Source: Porphyromonas sp.
Lineage (GTDB): Bacteria > Bacteroidota > Bacteroidia > Bacteroidales > Porphyromonadaceae
NCBI GenBank assembly: GCA_030532365.1
Contig: JAUNLH010000003.1
Span: 17,613 to 81,612 of the forward strand
DNA: 64,000 bases
Reading direction: 5' to 3'
The notes under the pieces are model-generated. The model saw only the letters and a list, made by a program, of their open reading frames with translations. It was not told where the DNA came from and made no database searches. The stretch's first letter is position 1. Every line of letters starts with the position of its first letter. The position numbers and the translations under genes are program-made. Shown here piece after piece: positions 1-8,126 of the stretch.

Positions 1-2137
1 TGGAGCCTCGTCTAGTATAGATGGGATTGTCCATAGAGTTGCGAGTCAACACCATTGAAAGGTTGATGTCATTGGCAACTCCATTTTCCATACCAAAGTT
101 ATAGTAGTATGAGCTCCAGTTCTTCATCCTATACATGGTATAGTTGAGCCCAAACTGAACCTGGAAGTTATCGTCAGGCCAAGTGAGTCGCTTACCATAA
201 GCAATACTCAGACCCAGCATATCCAGCGTCTTATCGGGGTCGAAGGCACTCTCATAAAGAGCACTTGGATCGCCATAGCCACCGTAGCCTCCATAACCCC
301 CGTAACCATAGGGGTAACCGTAGCCACCATACCCTCCATAGCCACCGTAGCCATAACCATAAGGATATCCGCCCATCATGTAGGGATTCATCTGCATGAT
401 ATCCTCCATCTGTGTATTGAAGTAGTTGCGGTTGATGTCTGTCTGACGGCTGTAATATGCGGAGAAGCTAAACATGTTGGGGCGCTTGCGACCGAACCAT
501 GGGTCGACAAACTGCAAGCTATAGCTCTGATAGTAGCGGGCGTTGGTCTGCACTCTCAGGGAGAGCGTTTGTCCGTCTCCTCTAGGGAGTAAATTGCGGT
601 AGGAGCTCTTATTGAAAAGGTTACGCATCGAGAAGTTAGAGAAGGTCAAGCCTGCCATTCCGATCAGGCCTGTCTGACTCCAACCTAGCGACAACTCTAT
701 CTGGTCGTTAGAGCGTGGGGTCAGATCCCACTCAATGTCGACGGTACCGCTCTCCTCATGTGGGATTAGATTGGGTACGATCTTCTCCTGATCGAAGTGC
801 CCCATCTGCATCACCTGGCGCATCGTACGCATGACATAGTCACGATTGAAGAGCATACCTGGCTTAGTATAGAGCTCTCTTCGCACCACCTCCTCATATA
901 CGTGGTCGTTACCCCTTATCACCACTTTATTGATCGTGGCTGGCTTACCCTCCGTAATACGGATGTCCAGAGTCACGGAGTCGCCCTTTACCTCAGTCTC
1001 AATAGGGACCATATAGGCAAAGAGGTAGCCATTATTCGAGTAGACATTACTGATAGCGTCTTCGTCGACGACCAGACGATCGTTGAGCTTCTTTTGGTCG
1101 TACACATCACCCGGCTTCATACCTAACAACTCCTGAAGCTGGTCAGATGGGTACTTGGTATTCCCAACAAAGTTGATGTCCTTAATGTAGTACTGGTCAC
1201 CTTCGCTCAATGCAATATCGATATTTATTCGCTTGTCATCGTGGCGGTAGATCGTATCGCTCAATATTTCAGCGTCCCTATAGCCATGCTGGTGATACAG
1301 CTCAATGATGTTGTTGAGGTCATCTTTGTAATCACTCTCTACGAACTTCTTTTGGCTGAATATCTCAAGGAAGCTGACCCAAGGTCGCTTAGACAAGTCA
1401 AATCGCTCGTTAGTCTTCTTCATCGCTCTTAAAAGCTGGGCATCACTTAGTGCCTCATTGCCGATGAAAGAGATCGTTTCGACCTTCGTCTTAGTATTCT
1501 TCTGAATATCAAAGTCTAGTATGACATAGCCGGGGCGCTTGGGGTCTGGAGTAGTGCGGGCATTGACTGACGCTTCACTGAAGCCCTTATCATCGAAGTA
1601 TCTCCCTATCATGATCTTAGATCGATCAATGATATTCGGCGTGATGTGCGCTCCCTGCTGGAGTGCCAGCAACTTCCCTTCTTTGAGGTCATCTGCTTCG
1701 CTCTTCTTCACTCCGTTGATATTAAGCTGAGACAGACGAGGTTGCTCTTTGATATTGATAGCTAGCCACACAGAGTCACCTACCATGCGGGTTGCTTCGA
1801 CACTCACTTCACTAAACAGCCCATTGCGTAGGTAGTTCTGTACCGTCTGAGTGATCTCTTCTCCCGGGATCGTTACACGCTGCCCAACCTTGAGACCGGA
1901 GATATTCATCACGACACTCTCATCGTAGCTTTCATTGCCTCTCAGCTCAATGCCTGCTATGACCTTAGTCACCGGATGGCTGTATGTAATGACTGGCACC
2001 TCGTGTGGCGGTATCGAATCCGTGTGGTTTGTAGCTGACTCCTGCGCAAGTACCAGCCCTCCAAGGCTTGCACTGGATACTATAAAGAGTGATGCTACAA
2101 TAAACTTGAGGTGATAGCGTCTGTCTCTATGATTCAT
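1..2137 (-). CDS. bamA: BamA outer-membrane assembly factor (3' end outside window)
   Basis: Central Omp85-family subunit of the BAM complex, which folds beta-barrel proteins into the outer membrane. The reading frame opens with ATG at 2137 and a signal peptide, and stays open for 712 codons to the window edge, so only the C-terminal part of the barrel is missing. About five POTRA domains cover residues 60-450 (successive segments with G-N-x-x-Y/F-type motifs and proline-rich strand starts such as TEGKPATI and YIKDINFVGN). The barrel begins near residue 455 (SNDQIELSLGWSQ). It follows uppS by 13 nt, the common Bacteroidetes order uppS-bamA. A Gly/Tyr-rich insert at residues about 584-622 is unusual and listed separately. 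Identity is very secure; the truncation is only the window boundary. Confidence 0.95.
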   Translation of the reverse strand, partial: MNHRDRRYHLKFIVASLFIVSSASLGGLVLAQESATNHTDSIPPHEVPVITYSHPVTKVIAGIELRGNESYDESVVMNISGLKVGQRVTIPGEEITQTVQNYLRNGLFSEVSVEATRMVGDSVWLAINIKEQPRLSQLNINGVKKSEADDLKEGKLLALQQGAHITPNIIDRSKIMIGRYFDDKGFSEASVNARTTPDPKRPGYVILDFDIQKNTKTKVETISFIGNEALSDAQLLRAMKKTNERFDLSKRPWVSFLEIFSQKKFVESDYKDDLNNIIELYHQHGYRDAEILSDTIYRHDDKRINIDIALSEGDQYYIKDINFVGNTKYPSDQLQELLGMKPGDVYDQKKLNDRLVVDEDAISNVYSNNGYLFAYMVPIETEVKGDSVTLDIRITEGKPATINKVVIRGNDHVYEEVVRRELYTKPGMLFNRDYVMRTMRQVMQMGHFDQEKIVPNLIPHEESGTVDIEWDLTPRSNDQIELSLGWSQTGLIGMAGLTFSNFSMRNLFNKSSYRNLLPRGDGQTLSLRVQTNARYYQSYSLQFVDPWFGRKRPNMFSFSAYYSRQTDINRNYFNTQMEDIMQMNPYMMGGYPYGYGYGGYGGYGGYGYPYGYGGYGGYGGYGDPSALYESAFDPDKTLDMLGLSIAYGKRLTWPDDNFQVQFGLNYTMYRMKNWSSYYYNFGMENGVANDINLSMVLTRNSMDNPIYTRRGS
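273..386 (-). repeat. Gly/Tyr-rich low-complexity insert in BamA barrel
   Basis: Within bamA, about 39 codons (residues about 584-622) encode almost only glycine, tyrosine and a few prolines in GGYGGYGGYG and YPYGYGYG patterns. The DNA is a degenerate short tandem repeat (plus-strand units resembling TAGCCACCG and TAACCA). It follows a methionine-rich stretch with repeated Asn-Pro-Tyr-Met and lies between predicted barrel strands, so it probably forms an extracellular or flexible loop. The sequence shows the repeat directly; loop placement is inferred. Confidence 0.85.
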
Positions 2138-2150
2138 TCTATTATATCTA

Positions 2151-2918
2151 TCATCTATAATCATCCTTGACTTGGTCTCCCGTCCGCCCATATCGTCGCT
2201 CCCTCTGTTGGTAGTCGTACACCGCTTCATACAGCTGCTCTTCACCGAAGTCCGGCCAAAAGGTAGGAGTGAAATAAAACTCAGTATATGCTATCTGCCA
2301 GAGCAAGAAGTTACTTACACGCTGCTCCCCACCTGTCCGGATCAGAAGGTCAGGATCTGGGATACTCAACGCTCCTAGAGCTAGCTCTGCATTAAAGGTT
2401 ACCTCATCTACCTGCGTCGCTCCCTTCTCTATGAGGCTATTCACAGCACGAAGTATCTCCGACCTGCCCGAGTAGCTCAGCGCTAGGATGAGCTGAAGGC
2501 CATCATTACTGCTCGTACGCTCAATCCCATCAAGGAGCGATTGCCGAGCTTCTGCTGGCAGGAGCTCGAGGTCACCGATAACTTTTAGCTGAACTCCCTT
2601 CTCATCCAGCTCGTCTATTTCATTATTCAGAGAAGTGACCAAAAGCTGCATCAAGAGCTGGACTTCCACCTCCGGGCGTTTCCAGTTCTCCTCCGAAAAG
2701 GTGTATAGCGTCAGAGACTGCACTCCCAACTTAGTTGCTGCTTGTATCACCGCTCGCACACTCTCCGTGCCTTGTTCGTGACCAAAACTTCTGTCCTCTC
2801 CGCGAGCTCTTGCCCAACGACCATTACCATCCATTATGATAGCAATGTGCCTTGGCACGCGTTTGGGGTCTATCTGTTGTAGACAAGAGCTTTTCATTGC
2901 TTCCCTCTCTGCTGACAA
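2151..2918 (-). CDS. uppS: Undecaprenyl diphosphate synthase
   Basis: Cis-prenyltransferase that extends farnesyl diphosphate with isopentenyl units to undecaprenyl diphosphate, the lipid carrier for peptidoglycan and surface glycans. The family signature HIAIIMDGNGRWA lies at residues 24-36, with D30 at the catalytic Mg-binding aspartate position; FSEENWKRP and the C-terminal block PDPDLLIRTGGEQRVSNF followed by the WPDF motif are all intact. The 255-aa length is normal. An internal ATG seven codons in (residue 8) would also leave a complete enzyme, so the exact start is uncertain. It sits between the DUF6242 lipoprotein gene (7 nt upstream) and bamA (13 nt downstream) and is almost certainly co-transcribed with both. 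Confidence 0.95.
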   Translation of the reverse strand: MSAEREAMKSSCLQQIDPKRVPRHIAIIMDGNGRWARARGEDRSFGHEQGTESVRAVIQAATKLGVQSLTLYTFSEENWKRPEVEVQLLMQLLVTSLNNEIDELDEKGVQLKVIGDLELLPAEARQSLLDGIERTSSNDGLQLILALSYSGRSEILRAVNSLIEKGATQVDEVTFNAELALGALSIPDPDLLIRTGGEQRVSNFLLWQIAYTEFYFTPTFWPDFGEEQLYEAVYDYQQRERRYGRTGDQVKDDYR

Positions 2919-2925
2919 CTAATTA

Positions 2926-4344
2926 TCAATCAAAATCGTTCAGAATACCACCGGTGGTATCAAGCCAGCCCAACCAGATCTCATCCGAGGACTCACCTCC
3001 GATGTTTCCACCAAAGATATAAAACTGAGGCATCCCCCCAACATAGCTACCGATGAGACCAGATGCGCCATGCCGTGGACGGAAGGTCTCACCCGGCGCC
3101 TGCTCTTTCGACAGCTCTTTCCATGCGTTACCGCGGTCATCACTCTTGCAGATTCTATTAGAGGGCTCACCCCCATTATAAATACCCCCTACCACATAGA
3201 TATCCTTGTTGTTAAAGGGGTTAAGGAAGAGCCCACCCCGTACAGGAAGTGTCTCAGCTAGGGCATTATTGCTATATGGAGCCTCACCCCAGTTGATACC
3301 GTCTGAAGTAAAGAAACTAGAGACTGCCGGTGTGCCATCTGCCGTTAAGCCAGAGAAGATATTTGAGTGTGTCTTCCCCGCCACCTGATAGGTGTAGATA
3401 TAGGCCTCCCGTACTGGGAAGCCAGCGTCCAGCTGCACGCCCTTCTCCACCACCCCACTCTCGATCGTGTAGGTAAAGAAGGTCTCAGGCTCTGCTGTGT
3501 CATATCCTACTGCCGTAAGGAGTGTAGCGTTGTCGTCAGTGGTCCTATCACTGATCAAGAGTGTCAGGCGAATGCTACCTAGCTCCACCATTTCCCACAC
3601 TCTCAGATCACTTGACTTGTAGAGCAATCCCTCGTCAGTCACAGCCCAGACATCACCTATATGGTCTCTCAGAAGACTCTCTGGTGCGAGCTTCGAAGGG
3701 ATATTAGCCTCCGCAACCTCGTCAAATAGTATAGGGGAGAGCGAAGTAATACGGTAGAGCGCAGAAGCATCACTCCCAAGGCGTGTGAGCCAGTACTTCT
3801 CCTCGTCTAGCTCCAAGACCCTAGCTCTGTCGCTCTTTACTGGCAGTCTCTGCTCCTGCCTAGCCCAGGTGAGCTTATTGGGGTCGTAGCCATAGCCCAT
3901 AAGGCGCAGGTCGTAAGATAGCGTGGGTGCATCCCCCTTCTCGACGATCACTTTCAGCTTACCGCCCTTGATCTCAATCAGTTGGTCACCCTTAGCAGAG
4001 TCCCAGTTCTCCACACGCTTACCTGTAGTCTCATTTAATATCGTCACGCCCAACTGATTGGAGATACCCATGTTGAGGTACGCCGAGTCCACCTCAGTGC
4101 CAAATGGGAGGTACTGGGAGTTCCAGATCCTCATCTTACGGTTGTCAATGTGAAAAGTAACCCGATCCAGCTTGAGCTTGGGGTCAAACTCCATATAAGC
4201 AAATGCTGGAGTATTCTGCCCTACGTAGTAAGGTGAAACTCGCTGTTCGTCCTTGCGATTACACGCACTCCCTACCAATACCAATAGTACCAGTAGCATC
4301 ATGCTAGACATCTTACCCCAGACCTTCTGACTGCTATTCTTCAT
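2926..4344 (-). CDS. DUF6242-type lipoprotein
   Basis: A 472-aa predicted lipoprotein with a hydrophobic leader ending in the lipobox VGSAC (C28), hence probably anchored in an envelope membrane. The body resembles the Bacteroidetes DUF6242 family: an N-terminal beta-sandwich region (to about residue 160) followed by kelch/propeller-like repeats with recurring phrases of the kind SSDLRVWEMVE, TSDGINWGEAP and KSDDRGNAWKEL (residues about 230-460), resembling BNR/sialidase-type repeats. No catalytic residues can be assigned and its function is unknown. It is the first gene of the run leading to uppS and bamA, with a -7 box 130 bp upstream, which suggests an envelope role, but that is only a guess from position. 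Confidence 0.8.
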   Translation of the reverse strand: MKNSSQKVWGKMSSMMLLVLLVLVGSACNRKDEQRVSPYYVGQNTPAFAYMEFDPKLKLDRVTFHIDNRKMRIWNSQYLPFGTEVDSAYLNMGISNQLGVTILNETTGKRVENWDSAKGDQLIEIKGGKLKVIVEKGDAPTLSYDLRLMGYGYDPNKLTWARQEQRLPVKSDRARVLELDEEKYWLTRLGSDASALYRITSLSPILFDEVAEANIPSKLAPESLLRDHIGDVWAVTDEGLLYKSSDLRVWEMVELGSIRLTLLISDRTTDDNATLLTAVGYDTAEPETFFTYTIESGVVEKGVQLDAGFPVREAYIYTYQVAGKTHSNIFSGLTADGTPAVSSFFTSDGINWGEAPYSNNALAETLPVRGGLFLNPFNNKDIYVVGGIYNGGEPSNRICKSDDRGNAWKELSKEQAPGETFRPRHGASGLIGSYVGGMPQFYIFGGNIGGESSDEIWLGWLDTTGGILNDFD

Positions 4345-4471
4345 CTATATCTTTATGTATCAGGGTCGCACCGACCCAGTTCTTAATACTCAATCACGTA
4401 GTACACCACTACTCGCATGTATCCTGCATAGGGATCATGCTCGCATAGTGTGCAATAAGTACACAACTTCG

Positions 4472-4479
4472 CAAAGATA
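4472..4479 (-). promoter_or_regulatory. Bacteroidetes-type -7 box upstream of DUF6242-uppS-bamA
   Basis: On the minus strand this reads TATCTTTG, an exact TAnnTTTG match, placing transcription start about 120 nt before the ATG at 4344. No clear TTG is found at the usual -33 distance. The 207-bp gap 4345-4551 also holds an imperfect inverted repeat around 4416-4440 and no ORF. Confidence 0.5.
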
Positions 4480-4551
4480 CCTTTTTTCTCGTTCCTCTTG
4501 CTTCTTAATCCGGTATTCCATTCTATTTAGCACCTTTTAAGTAAAGAGAAA

Positions 4552-5304
4552 TCAAAGTGCGGTACTCCTCCACTTGCATAGGCGCTCTTCCGCGATGTCG
4601 ACTAGGACAAAAAGCAAAAATCCGACCATGCTCAATATAACTATTCCACCGTACATCTCCACATAGCCAAATCGCATCCAGGCATCGGTAATGAAGTACC
4701 CCATCCCTCGGTCAGTTCCGTAGGTCTCCGTCACAAAGAGCACTGAGATGGCAGTACCAATAGCCACTCGAAGGGTCGAGAGGATATCAGGCAGAGCCGC
4801 TGGGAGTAAGATGTGGCGGAAGACTCGCCCCCCAGATGCACCGAGCGAAGTGGCGAGGTGAAAGCTCTCTCGTGGGATATTGACAAGACTGTCACGCACA
4901 TTGACGATCACCTGAAAGACCAGTATCAGCACAATCATAGTCACTTTACCAGCATCACCAAGCCCAGCGATGAGCATCACGATGGGCAGGAGCGCTAGCT
5001 TGGGTATCGGGTAGCTCAGGTAGATGAGGGCATTCATCACCCGCCCTATGTGCCGATACCGGTAGATCAGCCATGCGAGCAAGACACCAAGGAGGAGGGC
5101 AATGGGGATACCTATGAGGATCCTCCTAAGGCTAGCGAAGAGGTGCACACTCATTGTACCCTGCAACAATGTGGGGAGAGCCTTGTATACCACAAGTGGA
5201 TTAACAAGTGCACTACCCCCTATGAGGAGATATGCGACATACCAGATCAGATTGATCAACAGTGTGCCTACGAGAAATCTATATAATATACTAGTGGGTT
5301 TCAC
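4552..5304 (-). CDS. ABC importer permease (taurine/sulfonate/nitrate/NMT1 type)
   Basis: Inner-membrane permease of about six transmembrane helices (250 aa), BPD_transp_1 family, of the SsuC/TauC/ThiX type. The cytoplasmic EAA loop that docks the ATPase is seen as GASGGRVFRHILLPAALPD in the central part. Its start codon overlaps the end of the upstream ATPase gene by 4 nt, so the two are translationally coupled. It forms one operon with the ATPase and the substrate-binding lipoprotein. The substrate cannot be read from the sequence. Confidence 0.88.
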   Translation of the reverse strand: MKPTSILYRFLVGTLLINLIWYVAYLLIGGSALVNPLVVYKALPTLLQGTMSVHLFASLRRILIGIPIALLLGVLLAWLIYRYRHIGRVMNALIYLSYPIPKLALLPIVMLIAGLGDAGKVTMIVLILVFQVIVNVRDSLVNIPRESFHLATSLGASGGRVFRHILLPAALPDILSTLRVAIGTAISVLFVTETYGTDRGMGYFITDAWMRFGYVEMYGGIVILSMVGFLLFVLVDIAEERLCKWRSTAL

Positions 5305-5999
5305 GCTTTTATCTCTCTTACTATGGTCTCCTCCTCAGTGTCCTCCATCTCTGTCACTATTCTACCCGGAGCACCTCCCATCACCACTACTCTATCGGCT
5401 AGGTCACTGATCTCCTGCATGTTATGGCTTACAAGTATGGTAGTGATGTTCTGGCTACTCCTCAGACGCTGCAGGAGCCTATGACTCCGCTCCGCCGTAC
5501 TGATATCAAGTGCCGAAAAAGGCTCATCAAGCAGCAGCAGATCAGGGTCTTGCACAAAGGCTCTCGCCAGTGCTACCCTTTGCCTCTGACCGCCACTCAG
5601 TTGGTTTGGATAGCGATCCGCAAGCGATGCGATCTCGAGTGTCTCTAGGATCTCATCGAGGTGTGAGGCATTGGCACACTGCTTCTTGCCCAAAGTCTTA
5701 GGCAGTAGGATGTTTTGGAGAACTGTCTTCCAAGGCAATAGCGCTAGCCCCTGAGGCACAAGGGCGATGGACTGCTGCACTGGGTCAGGTGGCACACCAT
5801 CTATCAGCGCCGTGCCATCATAGTCAGTGATGATACCCGAGAGTACGTGCAAGATCGTCGACTTACCACAGCCCGATGGTCCTGTAAGCCCCAAGATCTC
5901 CCCCTCCTCCAGCGTCAGGCTTACCCCATCTACGGCGCGGACACCCTTGCCTCTACCTTGATACTGTACCGAAAGGTCCTTTATCTCAACAGTGCTCAT
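5301..5999 (-). CDS. ABC importer ATP-binding protein (SsuB/TauB-like)
   Basis: Cytoplasmic nucleotide-binding subunit, 232 aa. Walker A GPSGCGKST at residues 40-48, a Q-loop followed by LPWKTVLQNI (typical of the nitrate/taurine/sulfonate branch), signature LSGGQRQRVALARAF, Walker B DLLLLDEPFSALD and the switch histidine in ILVSH are all present, so it should hydrolyse ATP. The gene lies 20 nt after the substrate-binding protein gene and overlaps the permease gene by 4 nt. Confidence 0.92.
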   Translation of the reverse strand: MSTVEIKDLSVQYQGRGKGVRAVDGVSLTLEEGEILGLTGPSGCGKSTILHVLSGIITDYDGTALIDGVPPDPVQQSIALVPQGLALLPWKTVLQNILLPKTLGKKQCANASHLDEILETLEIASLADRYPNQLSGGQRQRVALARAFVQDPDLLLLDEPFSALDISTAERSHRLLQRLRSSQNITTILVSHNMQEISDLADRVVVMGGAPGRIVTEMEDTEEETIVREIKA

Positions 6000-6019
6000 A
6001 AACTCTAGAGATTCCTCAT

Positions 6020-6976
6020 TTACTCAAGGATAAAGGAGCCATCCACGAGCCCCTCACCATCATAGTCGGCTGGGATCAATTCTTTCTCATGGAGCCACTT
6101 GATCGTAGCTCGCATGTCCTTCTCCCGTGGCAAGACTGCATGCTGGTAGGCAGGTAGCACTACCTGAGATGCTAGTGCCTCGGGGATACCAGCGTCCTCT
6201 ACCAGTACCTCCTTCAAGTCCTCCAGTGAGCGAGATAAGATGTAGTCCACCCCCATATTGTACCCTATCAATAGGAGCTTCACGGCCTCGGCATTCTCCT
6301 CTAGCACAGGGCGACGCATCACCGTACCAACTACCGAAATATCAAGCTCCTTAGTGGAGGACAGTGAGGTAAATCCCTTAGCCCTCGCAATGGTGATAAA
6401 TGGGTCGGGGAAGACCGAAGCATCGACCTCGTCGGCAAGCATCATCTCCAATCGGAGTGGTATCTTATTCACCTCCGGCTTCTCCACATCCGACTCTGCC
6501 ATACCTGCTGCCTCGAGCATCAGATCTGTGGAGTAGTCGATGACCGTATTGCGTGCCACGGCAAACTTCTTTCCCCTCAACTCCTCCATAGAGGTAAAGG
6601 CAGCATTTGCCATCATCTCGAAGTAACCATCATGCTTCACCACAATCGCAAGAGGGAGCCCTGCGGCATGCTGGATCGCCGCGCTGGTAAAGTCGGTGAT
6701 GGTACCATCTACCTGCCCTGCGCGGAAGGCAGCATCTCGATCATTGGCAGAGAAAAACTTCACAATCTCCAAGTCCAGACCGAGGGAGTCATAGACCCCT
6801 ATCTTCTCAGCTATCACATACGGCAGGTAGTCCATCGACGACATAGCACCCACCCTTAGCGAGAGGTGCTCATTTGTACTTTTATTGCCACTCTTGCAAG
6901 ATGTAAAGAATAGAGCCAAGCTGCCCAAGACTACAGCCATAGCTGTAACGAAGTATCGAATCGGACGGAGTTGCAT
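6020..6976 (-). CDS. NMT1/THI5-like substrate-binding lipoprotein
   Basis: Solute receptor of the ABC importer, 318 aa. A signal peptide ends in the lipobox FFTSC (C27), so it is probably tethered to the membrane facing the periplasm. The start of the mature domain (VGAMSSMDYLPYVIAEKIG) and the block AARAGQVDG-like (AFRAGQVDGTITD) are typical of NMT1/SsuA-type periplasmic binding proteins that bind thiamine precursors, sulfonates or similar small anions. No thiamine, taurine or sulfonate genes lie nearby, so the ligand is unknown. It is the first gene of the operon; a -7 box lies about 46 nt upstream. The next gene, on the opposite strand, encodes the hemerythrin-like regulator. Confidence 0.85.
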   Translation of the reverse strand: MQLRPIRYFVTAMAVVLGSLALFFTSCKSGNKSTNEHLSLRVGAMSSMDYLPYVIAEKIGVYDSLGLDLEIVKFFSANDRDAAFRAGQVDGTITDFTSAAIQHAAGLPLAIVVKHDGYFEMMANAAFTSMEELRGKKFAVARNTVIDYSTDLMLEAAGMAESDVEKPEVNKIPLRLEMMLADEVDASVFPDPFITIARAKGFTSLSSTKELDISVVGTVMRRPVLEENAEAVKLLLIGYNMGVDYILSRSLEDLKEVLVEDAGIPEALASQVVLPAYQHAVLPREKDMRATIKWLHEKELIPADYDGEGLVDGSFILE

Positions 6977-7021
6977 TTCAGAAGGTATTTTTTCAGTTCA
7001 ACGTATCACTTATTTATTCTT

Positions 7022-7029
7022 CAAAGGTA
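7022..7029 (-). promoter_or_regulatory. -7 box of the ABC importer operon
   Basis: Minus strand TACCTTTG, an exact TAnnTTTG match, 46 nt upstream of the ATG at 6976. No convincing TTG at the -33 position. Confidence 0.5.
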
Positions 7030-7140
7030 CTAATATTTAAGCTGACCTCACCAACTGCCCAGCTAGCCTGGGTGTAGGCAAAGTTTTAGCTCCCTCTTAT
7101 CACAATTGGGTCGTATATCTTTCAGATAACACACCTCGGA

Positions 7141-7212
7141 AGCTGAGAAAATCTAAGACCGGAACTTAGAAATTTTAAGTTCGGGTCTCACTTTTCACCT
7201 CCTTCAGAGCTC
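7141..7212. repeat. 23-bp minisatellite/MITE-like element, copy A (minimal)
   Basis: Shortest member of the dispersed repeat family: one unit (7155) followed 22 bp later by a terminal half unit (7177), with the A/T-rich spacer AGAAATTTT of terminal units. Its tail (TTTTC...CTTCAGAGCTC) closely matches the tail of copy C, which suggests a shared element end. It lies in the 412-bp divergent gap 6977-7388, which otherwise holds only the two promoters and the 7303-7333 dyad. Confidence 0.75.
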
Positions 7213-7302
7213 CGACGGGCACAAGCTTCTTCTTAAAGTTACTTATCATCTATATTTCAAACTTTCTCTATTCCTTGCAGATCGCTTTATGATATCATCA
7301 AT

Positions 7303-7333
7303 AATCAATGGACAGTCCGCTCTCCCATTGATT
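7303..7333. promoter_or_regulatory. Perfect 9-bp dyad over the hemerythrin/LuxR promoter
   Basis: AATCAATGG (7303-7311) and CCATTGATT (7325-7333) form a perfect inverted repeat with a 13-bp spacer. It covers the place expected for the -33 element of the plus-strand promoter whose -7 box is at 7344. A transcription-factor operator is the simplest reading; the factor is unknown but the downstream LuxR-type gene is a candidate. Confidence 0.5.
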
Positions 7334-7343
7334 AAAAATTAAT

Positions 7344-7351
7344 TAGCTTTG
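7344..7351 (+). promoter_or_regulatory. -7 box for hemerythrin-like/LuxR operon
   Basis: TAGCTTTG matches TAnnTTTG, 38 nt before the ATG at 7389. The -33 region is occupied by the dyad at 7303-7333. Confidence 0.5.
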
Positions 7352-7388
7352 AATACCAGATCGGAAACTCAAATAGATACAACCTACG

Positions 7389-8123
7389 ATGTTACACATA
7401 AAGCAAGAACATATCCTCAGCGATGTAGTGCAGGAGCACATATCACTGATACCCATACTTAGCCGTTTTGGGATACGGCTCGGGCTAAAGGAGCTAACCA
7501 TACAAGAGATCTGCGAAGCTAAGGGGCTCGATACCGACTTCCTACTACATATCCTCAATAGTTACCTAGATCCGGACTTCAAGGGAGCCCTCTCCTTGAC
7601 CCCCGAGAGGGCATTGCTCTTGGCGGACTATATGGAGCGCTCCAATGCCTTCTACCGCTTTGCCCAATTGCCCAATATCGAGGTGCACCTGCACTCCTTT
7701 GTGAAGCGCAGCAGTCAGGGAAACCCAGCTATCCAGACCGTACCACACGTATTAACCGAACTGAAGCGCTCTCTGACAGCGAGAGTAGAGGCAGATGAGA
7801 AGGAGCTACTACCGCACTTTAGGGAGCTGGCAAGTGACTTAGGGAGACGGATCACCGGGCTATCGGATAGCGTCTTGGTGGTGGATGGCAGTCAACTAGA
7901 CGTAGAGGCGGAGGATCGCTCCGAGGCTCTTCTTTCTGACGTGATGCAAGTGCTCGTTCGTCATATCAGTGGTGACTTTGACGACAATCTGATATATGGG
8001 CTGCTCTACAGCCTTAACGCTCTGAAGATCGACTTGGAGAGTAACAACCGTCTACGCCAGAGCACCTTATTGCCCATATTGCACTTGATGGAGCAGGCAG
8101 AATCCCAAAGCAGAGAGGAGTAA
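7389..8123 (+). CDS. Hemerythrin-like (ScdA/RIC-type) protein lacking usual iron ligands
   Basis: 244-aa all-helical protein that follows the layout of the Bacteroidetes hemerythrin-domain regulators: an N-terminal ScdA-like segment (LTIQEICEAKGLDTDFLLH, residues 36-54) and a four-helix C-terminal region. In family members I recall, the helix before EEK...FP carries HxxxE and the last helix HxxxE before a Leu-Phe-x-Pro. Here the matching stretches are EADEKELLP (134-142) with no histidine at the ligand position, and LESNNRLRQSTLLP (216-229) with Asn and Arg in place of His and Glu; the HH pair of the middle helix is also absent. It may therefore be a non-metal sensor or scaffold. It is 3 nt upstream of the LuxR-type regulator and surely co-transcribed. 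Family assignment is moderate; ligand loss is by memory-based alignment. Confidence 0.6.
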   Translation: MLHIKQEHILSDVVQEHISLIPILSRFGIRLGLKELTIQEICEAKGLDTDFLLHILNSYLDPDFKGALSLTPERALLLADYMERSNAFYRFAQLPNIEVHLHSFVKRSSQGNPAIQTVPHVLTELKRSLTARVEADEKELLPHFRELASDLGRRITGLSDSVLVVDGSQLDVEAEDRSEALLSDVMQVLVRHISGDFDDNLIYGLLYSLNALKIDLESNNRLRQSTLLPILHLMEQAESQSREE

Positions 8124-8126
8124 GAG

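Noticed and set aside
1..2137. Truncated BamA as a pseudogene
   Set aside because: The frame is open to the window edge, so the truncation is only the boundary.
4410..4470. Imperfect inverted repeats upstream of the DUF6242 gene
   Set aside because: Arms around GCATGTATCC/GGGATCATGC contain an indel and no link to function could be supported.
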